The position numbers were made by a program, and so were the translations under genes. Below, in pieces: positions 49,740 to 60,923 of a DNA stretch of 64,000 nt. The DNA comes from Cladopsammia gracilis (taxonomy: Eukaryota > Cnidaria > Anthozoa > Scleractinia > Dendrophylliidae), in contig JAJGOT010000433.1 of assembly GCA_022457155.1 (NCBI GenBank), positions 654,501 through 718,500 of the forward strand. Direction: 5' to 3'. The notes beneath the pieces are model-generated. The model ran no database searches, was not told the DNA's origin, and was given only the letters and a program-made list of their open reading frames with translations. Positions within the stretch are counted from its first letter, which is position 1. Every line of letters begins with the position of its first letter.

Positions 49740-50280
49740 GGGCCCGTTTACATGAAAGTTTTTACCCTGGGCAGCTGACTTCATCTCGGCATCTCGTCAC
49801 TTCCTTTTTTCAGTTCACATGATTTCGTCCCGGGACGAGTTCATCCCGGAATGAAGACCAGTCCACGAGCCCATAGCTATAAATGTCATTCCGCGATGAA
49901 ATGCGACGAAATCTGATTTCGATGCAACAGTCTTCCCGGGATGGGGAACGTTCGTCCAACCATTTTGTTACAATGAGCTCAATTTCCCCAGATCATGATA
50001 GTGGTCAACTCTCAAGAAATTCTGTAGAAATCCTGTAACACTTTCTTTGTACACACTGTGTCCGATTCAAAGATATATTTTAGTTTCTCAAAAAGAAAGA
50101 TTGTTTGTGTCCGTTATGCTCGGTTGATTTCAACACTCAATTCGTCTCGGGCGAGATGAAACTTTCATCCCGGGATTTCGGGATGAAACCACTCATGTAA
50201 ACGACCTCGGCTTTTTTATCCCGCGACAACACTTATCCCTGGACGAAACTCACCTAGTAGGTTCATGTAAAACGGACCCC
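49740..50280. mobile_element. MITE with GGGCCCGTTTACATG ends
   Basis: The left end GGGCCCGTTTACATGAA pairs with the right end TTCATGTAAAACGGACCCC in reverse complement. Internal ATCCCGGGATG-type palindromes recur near both ends. It is 541 bp and non-coding. I found no clear target duplication. Confidence 0.65.
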
Positions 50281-51460
50281 ATGCAAGTCAAAAGTGCCAA
50301 ACTGATAATTCCGGCCCCCCCAAAAAGCTTTTTTGTTAGAATCAATATACTAAACTCCATTTGGCAGATTTTTATGAAAAACACTGCGACTTTTGAGACT
50401 TGAGACTTTTCGTTTTAAGGGATCTGACTTTATATAAGCATGACAATAACTATATACCAGGCGAATAAACATAAATTTGGTTTCAAAAAGTAGGAGAAAT
50501 CAGTTAACTTTTCTACTCACATTTATTTTCTGCGCGCTCCCTTTTTTTGAAACAAATTTTTCCTCGATATATTACCATGTAAAACATTTTCATTGACATG
50601 TCTTTGTTTTGTTCTAATCTTTTCCTTAATTTGCGCGATGCACAAATCTTGTTCAATTAGTCGGCTTGAGGTTCAAGGACGCCTTGTTGACTATTACAGA
50701 TATTTGAACGGAAATTAAACAAAGCTTGTGTGACAGCTTTTAAATAAAACTAAGTGATGTTCATTTTGCATTGAAACTCAAGCAGAAATCAGTAATAGAA
50801 CTTCTGTCTGGTTGAAAACTAAGTGGCTGAACGCGACAATAGAACGACGGCCATTACGTATTCGTACAAAGGCCCTGTCTAAAAGCTGTCGCATCTTTTG
50901 AATAAAAATATCCTGTTGAATTTTAAAGTAATGCCCAGAGGAAATGTTATTTACATTTAAATTGAAAAAGCTTACGGTAAATACAGAATGGTAAGGAAAA
51001 CGAGACCAATAACTTGTTTATTTCGAAGTGTTTTCAGTTCGTTTCAAGAGATTTTTCGATGTGATAATAACTTGCCACAACTCATATACACTGTACTAAC
51101 CACAGTTCCAGTTGGTTTCAAAACAGAATATGGTGAAAGAATAGCCTTCTCGGCGTGCGCAAATTACCATGAAAATAGAATTCGTTCGTACTCACTCGGA
51201 CAGCTACTAATAAAGACGACCTAGTCAATGATGTAAAGCTAACGCAACTAATCCGACTTGGGCCAATCAACGCGCGACTCGATCGCATCCCGAACAATAG
51301 AACTCATTTACAGCAGAAATGCCGTAGGTGATACATCAACTCTTTGACGTTAATTAATTGGAAAAGCGCAAATTGTAAAACTAACAGTTTCAGTCCGAGC
51401 TGTCGCAACCGTGAAGTGTGTCGAAAAATAAAAACCGCGATTCGCGAAGAGAAACCAGCC

Positions 51461-54400
51461 ATGTCTGAAAATTCACGAAGCGACGAGAATGTCATTCGAT
51501 CTCCGCGCTGTGCGCGATGTCGAAATCACGGCGTAATTTCGTTTCTGAAAGGACATAAACGCTACTGTCGCTGGAAGGAGTGTTCTTGTTCTAAATGCAG
51601 CTTGATAATCGAACGGCAGCGTCTCATGGCGGCACAAGTGGCGCTCAAGCAAGAAGACGACGACGTGCCCCCGGCGGGTTTTCGGGACGTTGTGAGCGCG
51701 GCGGAGCCCGGCTGCGTGGTATATCGGTCACCGCCGCCCTCGACTAATGCGCTACCAAACCTCGTTCACGCGGTATCGGTGCAAGTTGATGTTAATAACA
51801 ACGCGGCTTCCGACGACTGTGGTTTGAATATTGCTGAGGCAAGAGCCAAACATACTTCCCTGTCTTCAGGCCAAGGTGAGAAATCAATTTAAAAAATAAC
51901 AGATTTTATTTTTTAAACACTGAAAAACAGACGGCATCATTTTGAAAGTACTGCTACAGAGCTTCATTGAATGGTCGTACTTGAGAGTTTCATCTGCAAA
52001 CTGTATAGTTATTGACTCAAAGTTAAACAAGATGAAATGGTTGGGCAATTGAACTTTATATTTGCAAACTTCTAAGCATTAGCTTATCAGATACTTGCTT
52101 TAGCCGGTTGGTTTACAATTGAAACATTTTGAAGTGTTAACAGTAGTTAATATTTGCTGAATGTGTTTGACTTTAACAGAGCCATATACTTAATATTATT
52201 TTTTAAAACCATTTGTGCACACCGGCCTTCTTTTTCAAACCATTGATGACCCACCATAGTTGATGTCTAGTCTATAAACTGCAGAAGTTCCAGTTAGAAA
52301 GAAACTATCAAGCAAAACAGTGGGACTCCTAAGATTTCTTTTTAAAGCGAGATCTAGCTTCAAAGCATTTTGTAAGCATCGCGTTCTGTATTAGTAATGG
52401 TTTCAAACTGTGTTTTCCTCGCATCTTGTCAGTACTACATTCAATCGATCTGTGGAGCGCGTTTAGTTTTGAAAGAGTTTCTCTTTGATATCCAAACAGA
52501 AATGCAAGGAATTTTAAAAGTATTTACACTTCATAAAACAAAAGTATACAGTTTCCAATTCAATAGAAATAAATTCTCTTTATTCCAAGCGAAGTTAGGT
52601 GTCATGTTTGCCAAGTTGGAGCGCAAGGCATGGCAAGGGTTGAGAAATCTGTATTGTTGCCAACAAACACTCGGCATGATGAAAATTAGTGAAGTCTTAT
52701 TTTCTGGAATTCACTATGTAGCTAAAAAAGAACTCTGAAGTTTTTCACTCTCGAACAAAACCACTTCGGTTTGTTTGCCTTGTTTACAGAGAGTTGTCTT
52801 TGTAGTGCGAACAAATGAAAACAATAGTTGAGTCATTAGTCAAACGAAGGAACGCATAATTTATAATATCGGTATTTCTATATTCTTAAAACCACAAGAT
52901 CCACGCTCGCGCACTTGTGAAATCTCAAATAACCAATAACACTTACATCATTTTTTTCATCAGTGTTTATCCAAAATTATATTATTCTGATTACACTGAC
53001 ATTAGTGATGTAATATTAATGTTGTCATATTAATGCAAAGCTGGCGATTAAAGAGCAAAACCTTAATTTATATGTTAAGCAGAAAAATAAAGGCAGCTCG
53101 ATTTTAATTACAAGCGTTATTAGTTCTTACAAACAAGTTTCATTGAGAGCTGTCATCAGAACGTTTCTTCAAGAAGGAAACGAAACAATTTATATTTGTC
53201 AAGAGGAACATGTGTGGCCATTATAATAAAAACAATTAAGCAAACATAAAATGACTGAAAACGAGATTTCTTGTTTTATTCGAATTGTCATGAATTGTAA
53301 AGAAGTTCTGATAAAAAAATATTATTTGACTGTGTAAACTTCAATTTCTTTACATTGCTCTCTGGAGACGGTTTATTACATCATCAAAATTTTTCCTGGT
53401 TTAGGTAATAATTTAATGACGATGACAATATGATACATACATACATACATGACCTTTATTTCCACACGAATTGTAGGGTAGCCAAAAGGCTAATATCTCC
53501 GTGCAACATTTACCCAGTGCAAATACATAAAAAGAGACTGTCTTTAACAGACGTTTAAAACTAGTTAAAGAACATTCACTCCTAATGTTATCCGGTAATG
53601 CGTTCCATAATTTCACCGCACAGTATTTCGTTTACGAAATTAAAACAACAATTCATCATCGTCTGTTGATCTACTGTTGGTGATACTGGTCACATTACAC
53701 AAGCTAAAGTTATTAAGTTTCTTTTTTAGTTTGGAGAATTTAGCTATCACATCATTCAATTTCTTTTGGCTTGAATGTAATTGGAAGTCTGCAATGTAAA
53801 AATCTAAAATTAAAAACTGACATGCTGGCAATTCACTTTGTTGTTCAGGGGACTCGGATTTAAAAGTCTTTGGGCGCGCTTTTGGGGCATAATCTGGTCA
53901 TTCCAAAAAACAGCAGAATACCTCTAAATTTGCACTTAACAATTATTCCTCTCGTAAAATACAGAAAGAAGTCGCTATACTTTGACTTTGCTCACCTGGA
54001 AATTTTTTGGTGAATGTTAGCGTAGGATTTCGATTTCAGAATGACCAGAATATGGTCCCCCAAAATGCGCCCTTTGTGTAGGCAGTACATTTCAAGGGTA
54101 ATTCGTTTCCTTTTACTATCACGCCGTTTCTGTCTTGAAACAAGAAAAAGAAAGTTATAGTTTTATCTTATTTCGCTTCGGAAAGCAATGATCTGATTAA
54201 AAATAATAATAATATTTTTGATATTTTTACAGCACCAAAGCGCAGATTTTCTGAAGCTGAATCTTCCTTCCCGTCACCTCCCGAGGTAGGAGATGATAAT
54301 GTTTTCTACGACAATGACGGGATGAATGGTGGATCAAATGGTGAAACCCGGGGATTTCAACAACCAGCCAATCACGATAAAAAACAAGAACCTTCCCACG

Positions 54401-54957
54401 CTTCCAACGATGACGCCGCGACCGAGCATCTCGAGAGTCCTGGGAACCAGGCTTCCCACTATCGCAGGAAACTACATCCACTGGATTTGCTAACCAGGCT
54501 CTTTCCGACTCAGAAGCGGAGTGTACTGGAACTGATTCTAAGGGGTTGCCATGGAGATGTTCTAAGGGCAATTGAGTGCGTTTTACCTAGTCACGAAAAA
54601 GCTCTAGCTTCTTTAAAAACTTCCGAAACTCCCGTCATGCACTACAGTCCAGGAATACATCCAAGTTATATTGCTCAGCAGTCTCGATCTCCTTTTCAAG
54701 GCCCATTGAGACCTGGGCACTACCCTATATATGGTTCGTCACCAGGTTTCTCTTACCCCATGGTGGAGTACTTGCATCCGCAAAAGTGTAGCCTGCGACC
54801 GAACTGTACAGCGGCTGACCAGGAACATGCGTATAACGTTGTTCCAGTCACGGAGAAAACAAATATAGTGGGGAAAGTTTGTCCAGAATGCTCAACAAAA
54901 TGCTCGCCAACCAGTAACTTTTGCAGTTCATGCGGAAAATGCTTTAAAGAAACATAG
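51461..54957 (+). CDS. Dmrt gene B: DM + DMA factor with zinc-ribbon tail
   Basis: Exon 51461-51875 ends at GTGAGA in phase 1. Exon 54233-54957 follows acceptor GATATTTTTACAG and ends in TAG, giving 379 residues. The ATG at 51461 is chosen because it gives a short N-terminus before the DM domain, as in gene A. The DM domain is at ~15-62. Ligands C17, C20, H32, C36 and H23, C41, C43, C46 all match the family spacing, and the helix reads [15 protein letters not shown] basic motif, [10 protein letters not shown], starts the second exon at residue 139. The DMA domain is at ~221-256 ([31 protein letters not shown]). The C-terminus holds CPEC, C, then CSSC and C (C355, C358, C362, C369, C372, C375), which looks like a zinc ribbon and is absent from gene A. 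Shared intron position, phase and VEY..KC motif show that A and B are paralogues. Nuclear DNA-binding regulator. Confidence 0.92.
53434..53645 (-). mobile_element. 3' end of a non-LTR retrotransposon (LINE)
   Basis: The minus strand encodes [11 protein letters not shown] and [10 protein letters not shown]. This is the characteristic C-terminal end of CR1/L2/Jockey-type reverse transcriptase proteins. An AATAAA and a tail of TATG repeats follow (53434-53450). It is severely 5' truncated and sits in the intron of Dmrt gene B. Confidence 0.75.
53872..54072. mobile_element. MITE in the gene B intron
   Basis: The left end GGGCGCGCTTTTGGGG..TCTGGTCATTC matches the right end in reverse complement (GGGCGCATTTTGGGGG..TCTGGTCATTC) over about 35 bp with a few gaps. 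It is about 200 bp, ending 160 bp before the DMA exon. Confidence 0.6.
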
Positions 54958-55115
54958 CACTTGACATGCAATTCAAAGTTTAAAGATTTATTTTTGATAT
55001 GTCACTGCCGCTAAAAACGATGAAAATCGTTGTGTTTGTACTTAATTTTTTTGAAGGATGTTTCTGTGCAAGTGATCTGGTGATGTTTTAGTCTTTATTG
55101 AAAGAAAATTAAATG

Positions 55116-55121
55116 AATAAA
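55116..55121 (+). terminator. Poly(A) signal of Dmrt gene B
   Basis: AATAAA lies 159 nt after the stop codon, the first canonical hexamer downstream. It gives a short 3' UTR. Confidence 0.6.
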
Positions 55122-58100
55122 TGAAATCATGAAACCCAGCAGAAGCTCATTGTTGTAGTACTGAGACTCGAGGACAACTATTTTCTCATAACATTTAATT
55201 ACGTCTTCATGAACATCAATGAAGATTTCTAAATCCAGCTAGATTTAATATGTTGAAAATATATTTAGCTAAGGTCAATTTGTGATATTTACGTCAGAAT
55301 TCGGGATTTTCTGTTTGGGGATTCGCACGTTTTATTACAGAAAAACTTTTCCAGTTGCTACAATATTCCAACTGAAATTAGCAGTCTTGTCTTTTTTTAG
55401 CCCATAATAATCATTTCCGACTCAGGAACCAATCACGCGCGTGAATCACGTGGCAAGAGCACAAAATACTTTTGTCTCGCGGTCGGACAAGATTTACTGT
55501 TGAAACATGCAAAATCACCCTGACGAATTATGATATACGTAGAGATTTTTTAAACGGTTTTTTAGAGAAAAAAAACCTGTATAGCAAAGAGGTAATTCTT
55601 TTATTATGGCGAAGGTGTAACTACTTGGTTGTAGAGGAAAGAACACTGATCGATCTGGCACGAAAATTTGCCTAAGGTTAGTTGTCACGGTTTTAACTCA
55701 TCTGTCTCGTGGTCACGAATTTTATTCCAATAAGAAATATGTATCATGCTGCAGCCAAAAACACCACTACGCTTTCCTTTCCATTTCTGCTCAAGATCGG
55801 ACCCACTGCAGATGCACTTGAAGATGACAATGGCTCAAAAGCATGCATTACTTCTTATTATTCGATTTAGGATTCCAAAGTGCACATACGCATCAAAACG
55901 AGTGTAAATATAGCACGTTATTACACTCTTCTGACCAGCAGTGTAGCAGCTCTTTCGATTAAGGCGTTGCAACTGCTTCTGTTTTTAGAGCTAGGAGCCA
56001 TTGTTTCTGTTGTTTGTTGTTTTTTTCTCTTGAAGGCGTCGAACAAATGGTATGAGACCTTACGAGAGCTGCTACATTGCCCCTTCTGACCGCGCGCCAG
56101 GAAAACACCTTCAAAAATCCTCTAAATTAGGAGAAGACTGTCATGTAATAAACAATTAATTCAGCGAAACGTTTAGTTATACGGCTGGGCATTTTTACTC
56201 GTCAGTTTTTATTTTTCGAGCCTTTAGCCTCTTAAAAATAAAAACTGACTCTTAAAAATACTCAGCCGTACCACACAACTTCATGCTGAATACACCAATT
56301 ATTCAAGATAGCGTCAGTGGTTGGAGTAGAAATACGCACCGAAAATTAAACGAGTGCAAATATGACACGTTATCACCTGACTCTCCTTAGGGCACCATAG
56401 GGAAAACACTTGCAAAAACATAAGTTTTTAGAGATGACTATCCTATATAAAGGCTCGGAAAAATAAAAGCTGACTCGTAAAAATACTCAATCGTATTACA
56501 CAACTTTTCTCTGAATAACCTCTATTTATTCACTGTCTAAGATTGCGTATTTTACCGAGCTATAGTTTTTAGTTATGAAATCGTAGTAATTTCAAGGCGC
56601 TTGTATAAACTACACTTGGACAAACTGGGTGCTCGGCTAAAACAAGCTACGAGCATGCATGGCCGAGAAATTCTGAAATGATTAATGTACGCATTTCGTC
56701 AAAATATGACTTTCTTTGATAGGTGTCTCAATCCTTACTTTCTATATTTTTTTTCGATCGATTTTGTCATTTTGTTAGTGCTTGAATTATTGTACCCAGT
56801 CTGAGAGAACCGCGAAGAGATTAGCGGTTGAAGTCAACGGTTTCAATTCGATCTTGTCGCAGATATCCTCAACACCTTTTTAATTGTTGACTTTTCTTTT
56901 TTTGCAGATTAGCATACTGTTCAGTTATTTTGAGTTTGATCTCTCTACAAATACGTCAAAGGTTGACCGCAATGGTCTGTAATGAACAATACTCAGCAAA
57001 CATTTCATTTCTCCAATATTGACTTTTATTGATAAACACAACGAAAAAAAAATCACCAAAATCATTAGTGAGACTGAAACAGTATTCTTGTATTTCAATT
57101 TCAATTTCAATTTATTGCTTCCATCACTAATACATTGTAGTTCATGGTAACTATACAATACAAGATAAATAATAGTGATGAGGGAGTCTATAGAAAAGCA
57201 AAAAAATGCTTGAAGTTATAGATCCCTTTACATTTAGGTCAACTGCAACTTAGCTAGATATATAATTTTTTTTAAACTTAAAATAGTTTTAATGATGAGA
57301 AATAGAATTGTTGACAAATAACAAATAAAAAATTTGGGGCGATCTGAGTGTCGTTATATAGATAGGGTTTGTTGAGTTTGCGTTCCAAAACAAACGACAG
57401 CCTTTGGTGAGTTTATCGTAGTTATAGTTCGTTTGTTCGATACTAACATTTAAGCTCTGGTGGCCGTATATTACTATACATGTAGTTGATTCGGATGAAT
57501 TGATCGAGACGAGACTGGATAGAGACTTACAGGCTGAAGGATCGAGAAATTATTGTATGCAAAACCTCCATTCCTAATTATCGGCCTCTGTTCGCGCAAA
57601 ATTTGTTATTTTGCGGCAAATCACTAATTCATCCTCACAATTTACCTTTTGTGTTTTGCTATAAAAGTAAATATCAGTGGATGGAGCAACTTAAACTTAA
57701 ACTTTTGTTTGGTTAGTATTGTCCATGCCACGGCAAAAAAAACTAGCGTTCACCGTACGGAACGAAGGTTGAATTCACGGAAAACGCGGCAATTTCCTAG
57801 CGTTTACCAGTGTTTTGCATTCGGAAAATCCGAGGTTTTCCGTGTGTTTTCTTGTCGTTGAAACAGCACTAATGAATATTAATAAATGGGTTTATCATTT
57901 ATATATTCAGTCCTACCTTTGATACTAAGCCCACTGAGGGCCTAATTATACGGAACACTGTTGATGGTAAAAATTATCCTTGTTGATGGTTTGTAAAGAC
58001 AAGAAAACATTATTTGGTGTTGGACGGGTATGGCGGCTACATGTGTTTCGCACGATCTGATCGACATCGCGACGATCTCAGCGAGCGAGTGTAACGAAAC

Positions 58101-58556
58101 ATAAAGTACGTCAGAGCTAAGAAATTAACAGAAGTCTGTGACTAGAAACAAAAATAATCAACTATACACAAAAAGTTTCATTTTGTGGCAGCCGCGAATT
58201 TTAAAATCAATAAAAATTATGAGGTGGTCTATTGCCGGCGGATTTGAATAGTTAATATATAATAACTATTTCGATTAACTTGTTTTTGGTTGTCCTTGAA
58301 TATTCACAATAAATTCCGCTTGCAAACCGTGTTAAAAAACAACAGCGGTCTAATGTTGCGGGCACTTGAATTGTTCCAATGGTGCTACGTCACAAACTTG
58401 AAAAATTTCTCGCCAATATTTCAGTGTATGGAACTTTGATATCACATAGAATATTCAACTTTTTTGTGGTAGATAACAAGAAGGTTGTTTTATTTATCTT
58501 GACCTTCAATTCAAAGTGTTTCGAGTGCCTGATACGGAAAGCTCATTCGGTCTGCA
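55122..58556. other. Spacer between gene B and the secreted-protein exon
   Basis: No supported gene. Contains a diverged local duplication with a hairpin (55885-56515) and a TTTCAA-repeat at about 57095-57113 that may be a retroelement tail. Confidence 0.4.
55885..56515. repeat. Diverged ~450 bp duplication with internal hairpin
   Basis: AACGAGTGTAAATATAGCACGTTAT at about 55898 (first 20 bases AACGAGTGTAAATATAGCAC) recurs, changed, at about 56348. A foldback lies at 56177-56270, with arms sharing ACGGCTG and TCAGTTTTTATTTTT. Its right arm recurs a second time near 56465-56500 in direct orientation. Confidence 0.5.
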
Positions 58557-58822
58557 ATGAAATTATTGCCCACCGTTACACCTCGCACCGGCCTGCGTTT
58601 CGTGGCTGTGTCGGTGATGTTCTGTGCCATTCTGGTTCACATCTCTGCCATGGATGATTCTCTGACGAGAGGAGAAGAACAAAACTACAATCGAGTGTCT
58701 GCTGATGGCGCTAAATCTGGTGAAAAACAGTCTCTCCTGTACCGAGCACGCAGAGCAGTGAAGAAAAATGCCACCCCTAACCGGCCAGACTTCGAAAAAC
58801 GACTGAAAGCCATGGAGGAAAG
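58557..58822 (+). CDS. First coding exon of a secreted or membrane protein
   Basis: ATG opens an 88-codon frame plus two bases, ending at donor AAG then GTAAGA in phase 2. Residues 1-31 form a signal peptide: a basic start (MKLLPTVTPRTGLR), a hydrophobic core (FVAVSVMFCAILVHI) and small residues before SAMDD. A dibasic-rich segment, RARRAVKKNA (~63-72), could be a furin-type site. PDFEKRLKAMEER at the end looks like the start of a coiled coil. The next exon was not found. The intron contains the nested mobile elements at 58928-60677, so the gene may continue past the window. The domain type is unknown. An overlapping frame at 58379-58657 is a shadow. Confidence 0.65.
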
Positions 58823-59105
58823 GTAAGAACCTGTATTTCCGTAGTTCACTAGTTTAAAAATAGCCTTTGATAAGAATAAGTTACCAAATTGCGACTTCAA
58901 ACGGTCAGACGCTCAAAGCGAAACTAATACCCCGTTCACACCAACGCTTAAACATGTTTAAATGTTGTTTAGTTTAAAACAGGTTTAGAAAAATACCCCC
59001 AAACGTGCCGTAATATTTGGAGTGAAATCTTTACTAATAGCAACTTTATTGACTTTTACTACCATTCCAGGTAGCATGAGTCATATACATTTAAAAACGT
59101 TCAAC

Positions 59106-59263
59106 AGGGGCGGATCCAGGGGGAGGGTGCAGGGGGTGCGCACCCCCCCCTGAGATGACCTAGTCTGCGTTGTTCGCTTTTAAAATTTGTTTACGTCACC
59201 CTTCAGTTACGTCATTTCTTTGAGGTGCACCCCCTCCTAAGAAAAATCCTGGATCCGCCCCTG
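59106..59263. mobile_element. hAT-like MITE, 158 bp
   Basis: Ends CAGGGGCGGATCCAGG and CCTGGATCCGCCCCTG are perfect inverted repeats. They are flanked by TTCAA on both sides (59101-59105, 59264-59268). The end sequence resembles hAT-type terminal repeats, though the visible duplication is 5 bp and not the usual 8. Confidence 0.7.
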
Positions 59264-59360
59264 TTCAAGGTACAGGCTAAAAACGTAGTTAAACTAAACA
59301 ACATTTAAACATAGAACACAAACCGCGGTGATAAACATATTGAACTTATTCATTTTTGAT

Positions 59361-59408
59361 AAAAACTTGACGTTTCGTATGCTACTACATACATTTTCAA
59401 AAGTGACC
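59361..59408 (-). ncRNA. Hammerhead-like hairpin of the Penelope element
   Basis: Read on the minus strand: TTGAAAA, stem GTATG, loop TAGTAG, stem CATAC, GAAA, CGTC. The order matches a minimal hammerhead ribozyme, but the core differs from CUGANGA at two positions, so self-cleavage is doubtful. The mirror copy is at about 60503-60545 on the plus strand, and a third at 5100-5147 (minus). Confidence 0.35.
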
Positions 59409-59413
59409 GTTAG

Positions 59414-59530
59414 TCAACCTCGTTCCCAGGGTCTCTCATCTTCCCGCCCCCTAGAGCGAGAGAAGAGAGACCCTCTCTTTTCTCTCGCTCCAGGGGACGG
59501 GAAGATGAGAGACCCTGGGAACGAGGTTGA
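59414..59530. mobile_element. Foldback MITE, 117 bp
   Basis: Arms starting TCAACCTCGTTCCCAGGGTC fold on each other. The flanks CCGTTAG (59407-59413 and 59531-59537) are a target duplication. The right Penelope arm has a single CCGTTAG at the same spot, so it preserves the empty site and proves the insertion is newer than the inverted duplication. An open frame at 59328-59537 is a by-product. Confidence 0.85.
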
Positions 59531-60814
59531 CCGTTAGTGTTAAAAAACGATACTAATATAGTAGTAAAAAGCGACTGGGACCGAGATTAAGTACAAAACT
59601 TAACAGTTGATCTATAAAAAGAAACAGCTAATTAATAAAGCATCAGCTTCTCGCTACTGACGTTTGCATTAAGAGCTGGCTTTAGTTCTTGTATAAACAA
59701 TGTTTCTTTGATTTTACAGTGGAAATCAGTTTTACCCGACGCTAAGATATCAAAATAATCCCACTTGATGTTGTGTCCAGGGGTGTTAACATGGTCAGCA
59801 ATGGCTGATGTGCGGTCATCCTTAGCGAGGGCCTTAAAATGCTCAGTTTTTCTATCATGAAGCCGTCGTTTAGTTTTACCAATGAAAAATTCTTCACAAT
59901 CCCAACAACTGGCTTTGTAAATAACTTTAGACTGTTGAGAACGATTTAAGCGGTCCTTGTACGGGAAGAAAGATTTGATGCGGCGAGTGTTTTGAAAAAT
60001 AATTTTAAGGTTGACACAAGAGTAAAAATTGTATACACAAGATTTAAGACGTTTAGAGATTTGGTTGCTATGTACAAGGACCGCTTAAATCGTTCTCAAC
60101 AGTCTAAAGTTATTTACAAAGCCAGTTGTTGGGATTGTGAAGAATTTTACATTGGTAAAACTAAACGACGGCTTCATGATAGAAAAACTGAGCATTTTAA
60201 GGCCCTCGCTAAGGATGACCGCACATCAGCCATTGCTGACCATGTTAACACCACTGGACACAACATCAAGTGGGATTATTTTGATATCTTAGCGTCGGGT
60301 AAAACTGATTTCCACTGTAAAATCAAAGAAACATTGTTTATACAAGAACTAAAGCCAGCTCTTAATGCAAACGTCAGTAGCGAGAAGCTGATGCTTTATT
60401 AATTAGCTGTTTCTTTTTATAGATCAACTGTTAAGTTTTGTACTTAATCTCGGTCCCAGTCGCTTTTTACTACTATATTAGTATCGTTTTTTAACACTAA
60501 CGGTCACTTTTGAAAATGTATGTAGTAGCATACGAAACGTCAAGTTTTTATCAAAAATGAATAAGTTCAATATGTTTATCACCGCGGTTTGTGTTCTATT
60601 TCTCATCAAACTTCGATGGCCCAAGAATAAAAATCTTTAACATTTAAACATGTTTAACCGTTGGTGTGAATGGGGTATAAGTAACGTACTGCCAACGAAC
60701 TAGATTGAATTCATCTCGATGCCAATGATCGCATCCTTGAGAACTCCCGCAGTTTCCAAGCAAAAGAACACAACAGGAAATCAATCCCATCCTGAGATTA
60801 AACTATGGTTAATT

Positions 60815-60923
60815 AACAACTATTCACCGAAGTGGAGGTGGGTAGTGGTGGATATTTACCGAGCAGCGAAGCGGCCAGGTAAATATTCACCACTACCCAC
60901 CTACACTGAGGTGAATAGTTGTT
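60815..60923. mobile_element. Foldback MITE, 109 bp
   Basis: Arms AACAACTATTCACC..GTGG and CCAC..GGTGAATAGTTGTT pair over about 46 bp around a short GC-rich loop. The frame 60719-60937 crosses it and is not a gene. Confidence 0.75.

Larger units (their letters stand above)
59313..60638 (+). mobile_element. Head-to-head Penelope-like retroelement (GIY-YIG)
   Basis: A 13-bp target duplication, AACATTTAAACAT, flanks the insertion (59300-59312, 60639-60651). Inside are two arms, 59311-59962 and 60072-60599. After removing a 124-bp later insertion from the left arm, both are 528 bp and almost identical reverse complements. The right arm encodes a GIY-YIG endonuclease domain (60000-60402): VIYKASC with a CWDC pair, YIGKTKRRLHDR, KIKETLFIQELKP then LN. 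This is the C-terminal nuclease of Penelope-like elements. The left arm encodes the same on the minus strand, but with F for the Y of YIG. The reverse transcriptase part is missing from both, so neither is autonomous. Hammerhead-like hairpins lie near the outer ends. Confidence 0.8.
58928..60677. mobile_element. Harbinger-like MITE interrupted by other insertions
   Basis: Ends TACCCCGTTCACACCAACG (58928) and its near reverse complement (ending 60677) continue into TTAAACATGTTTAAATGTT on both sides. Both ends are flanked by TAA (58925-58927 and 60678-60680), the 3-bp target type of PIF/Harbinger elements. The present 1750 bp is mostly later insertions: a hAT-like MITE at 59106 and a Penelope-like insertion at 59313. 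It lies in the intron of the exon ending at 58822. Confidence 0.65.

Noticed and set aside
52397..52738. 113-codon ATG frame in the Dmrt gene B intron
   Set aside because: No domain, no splice context and composition like the surrounding AT-rich intron.
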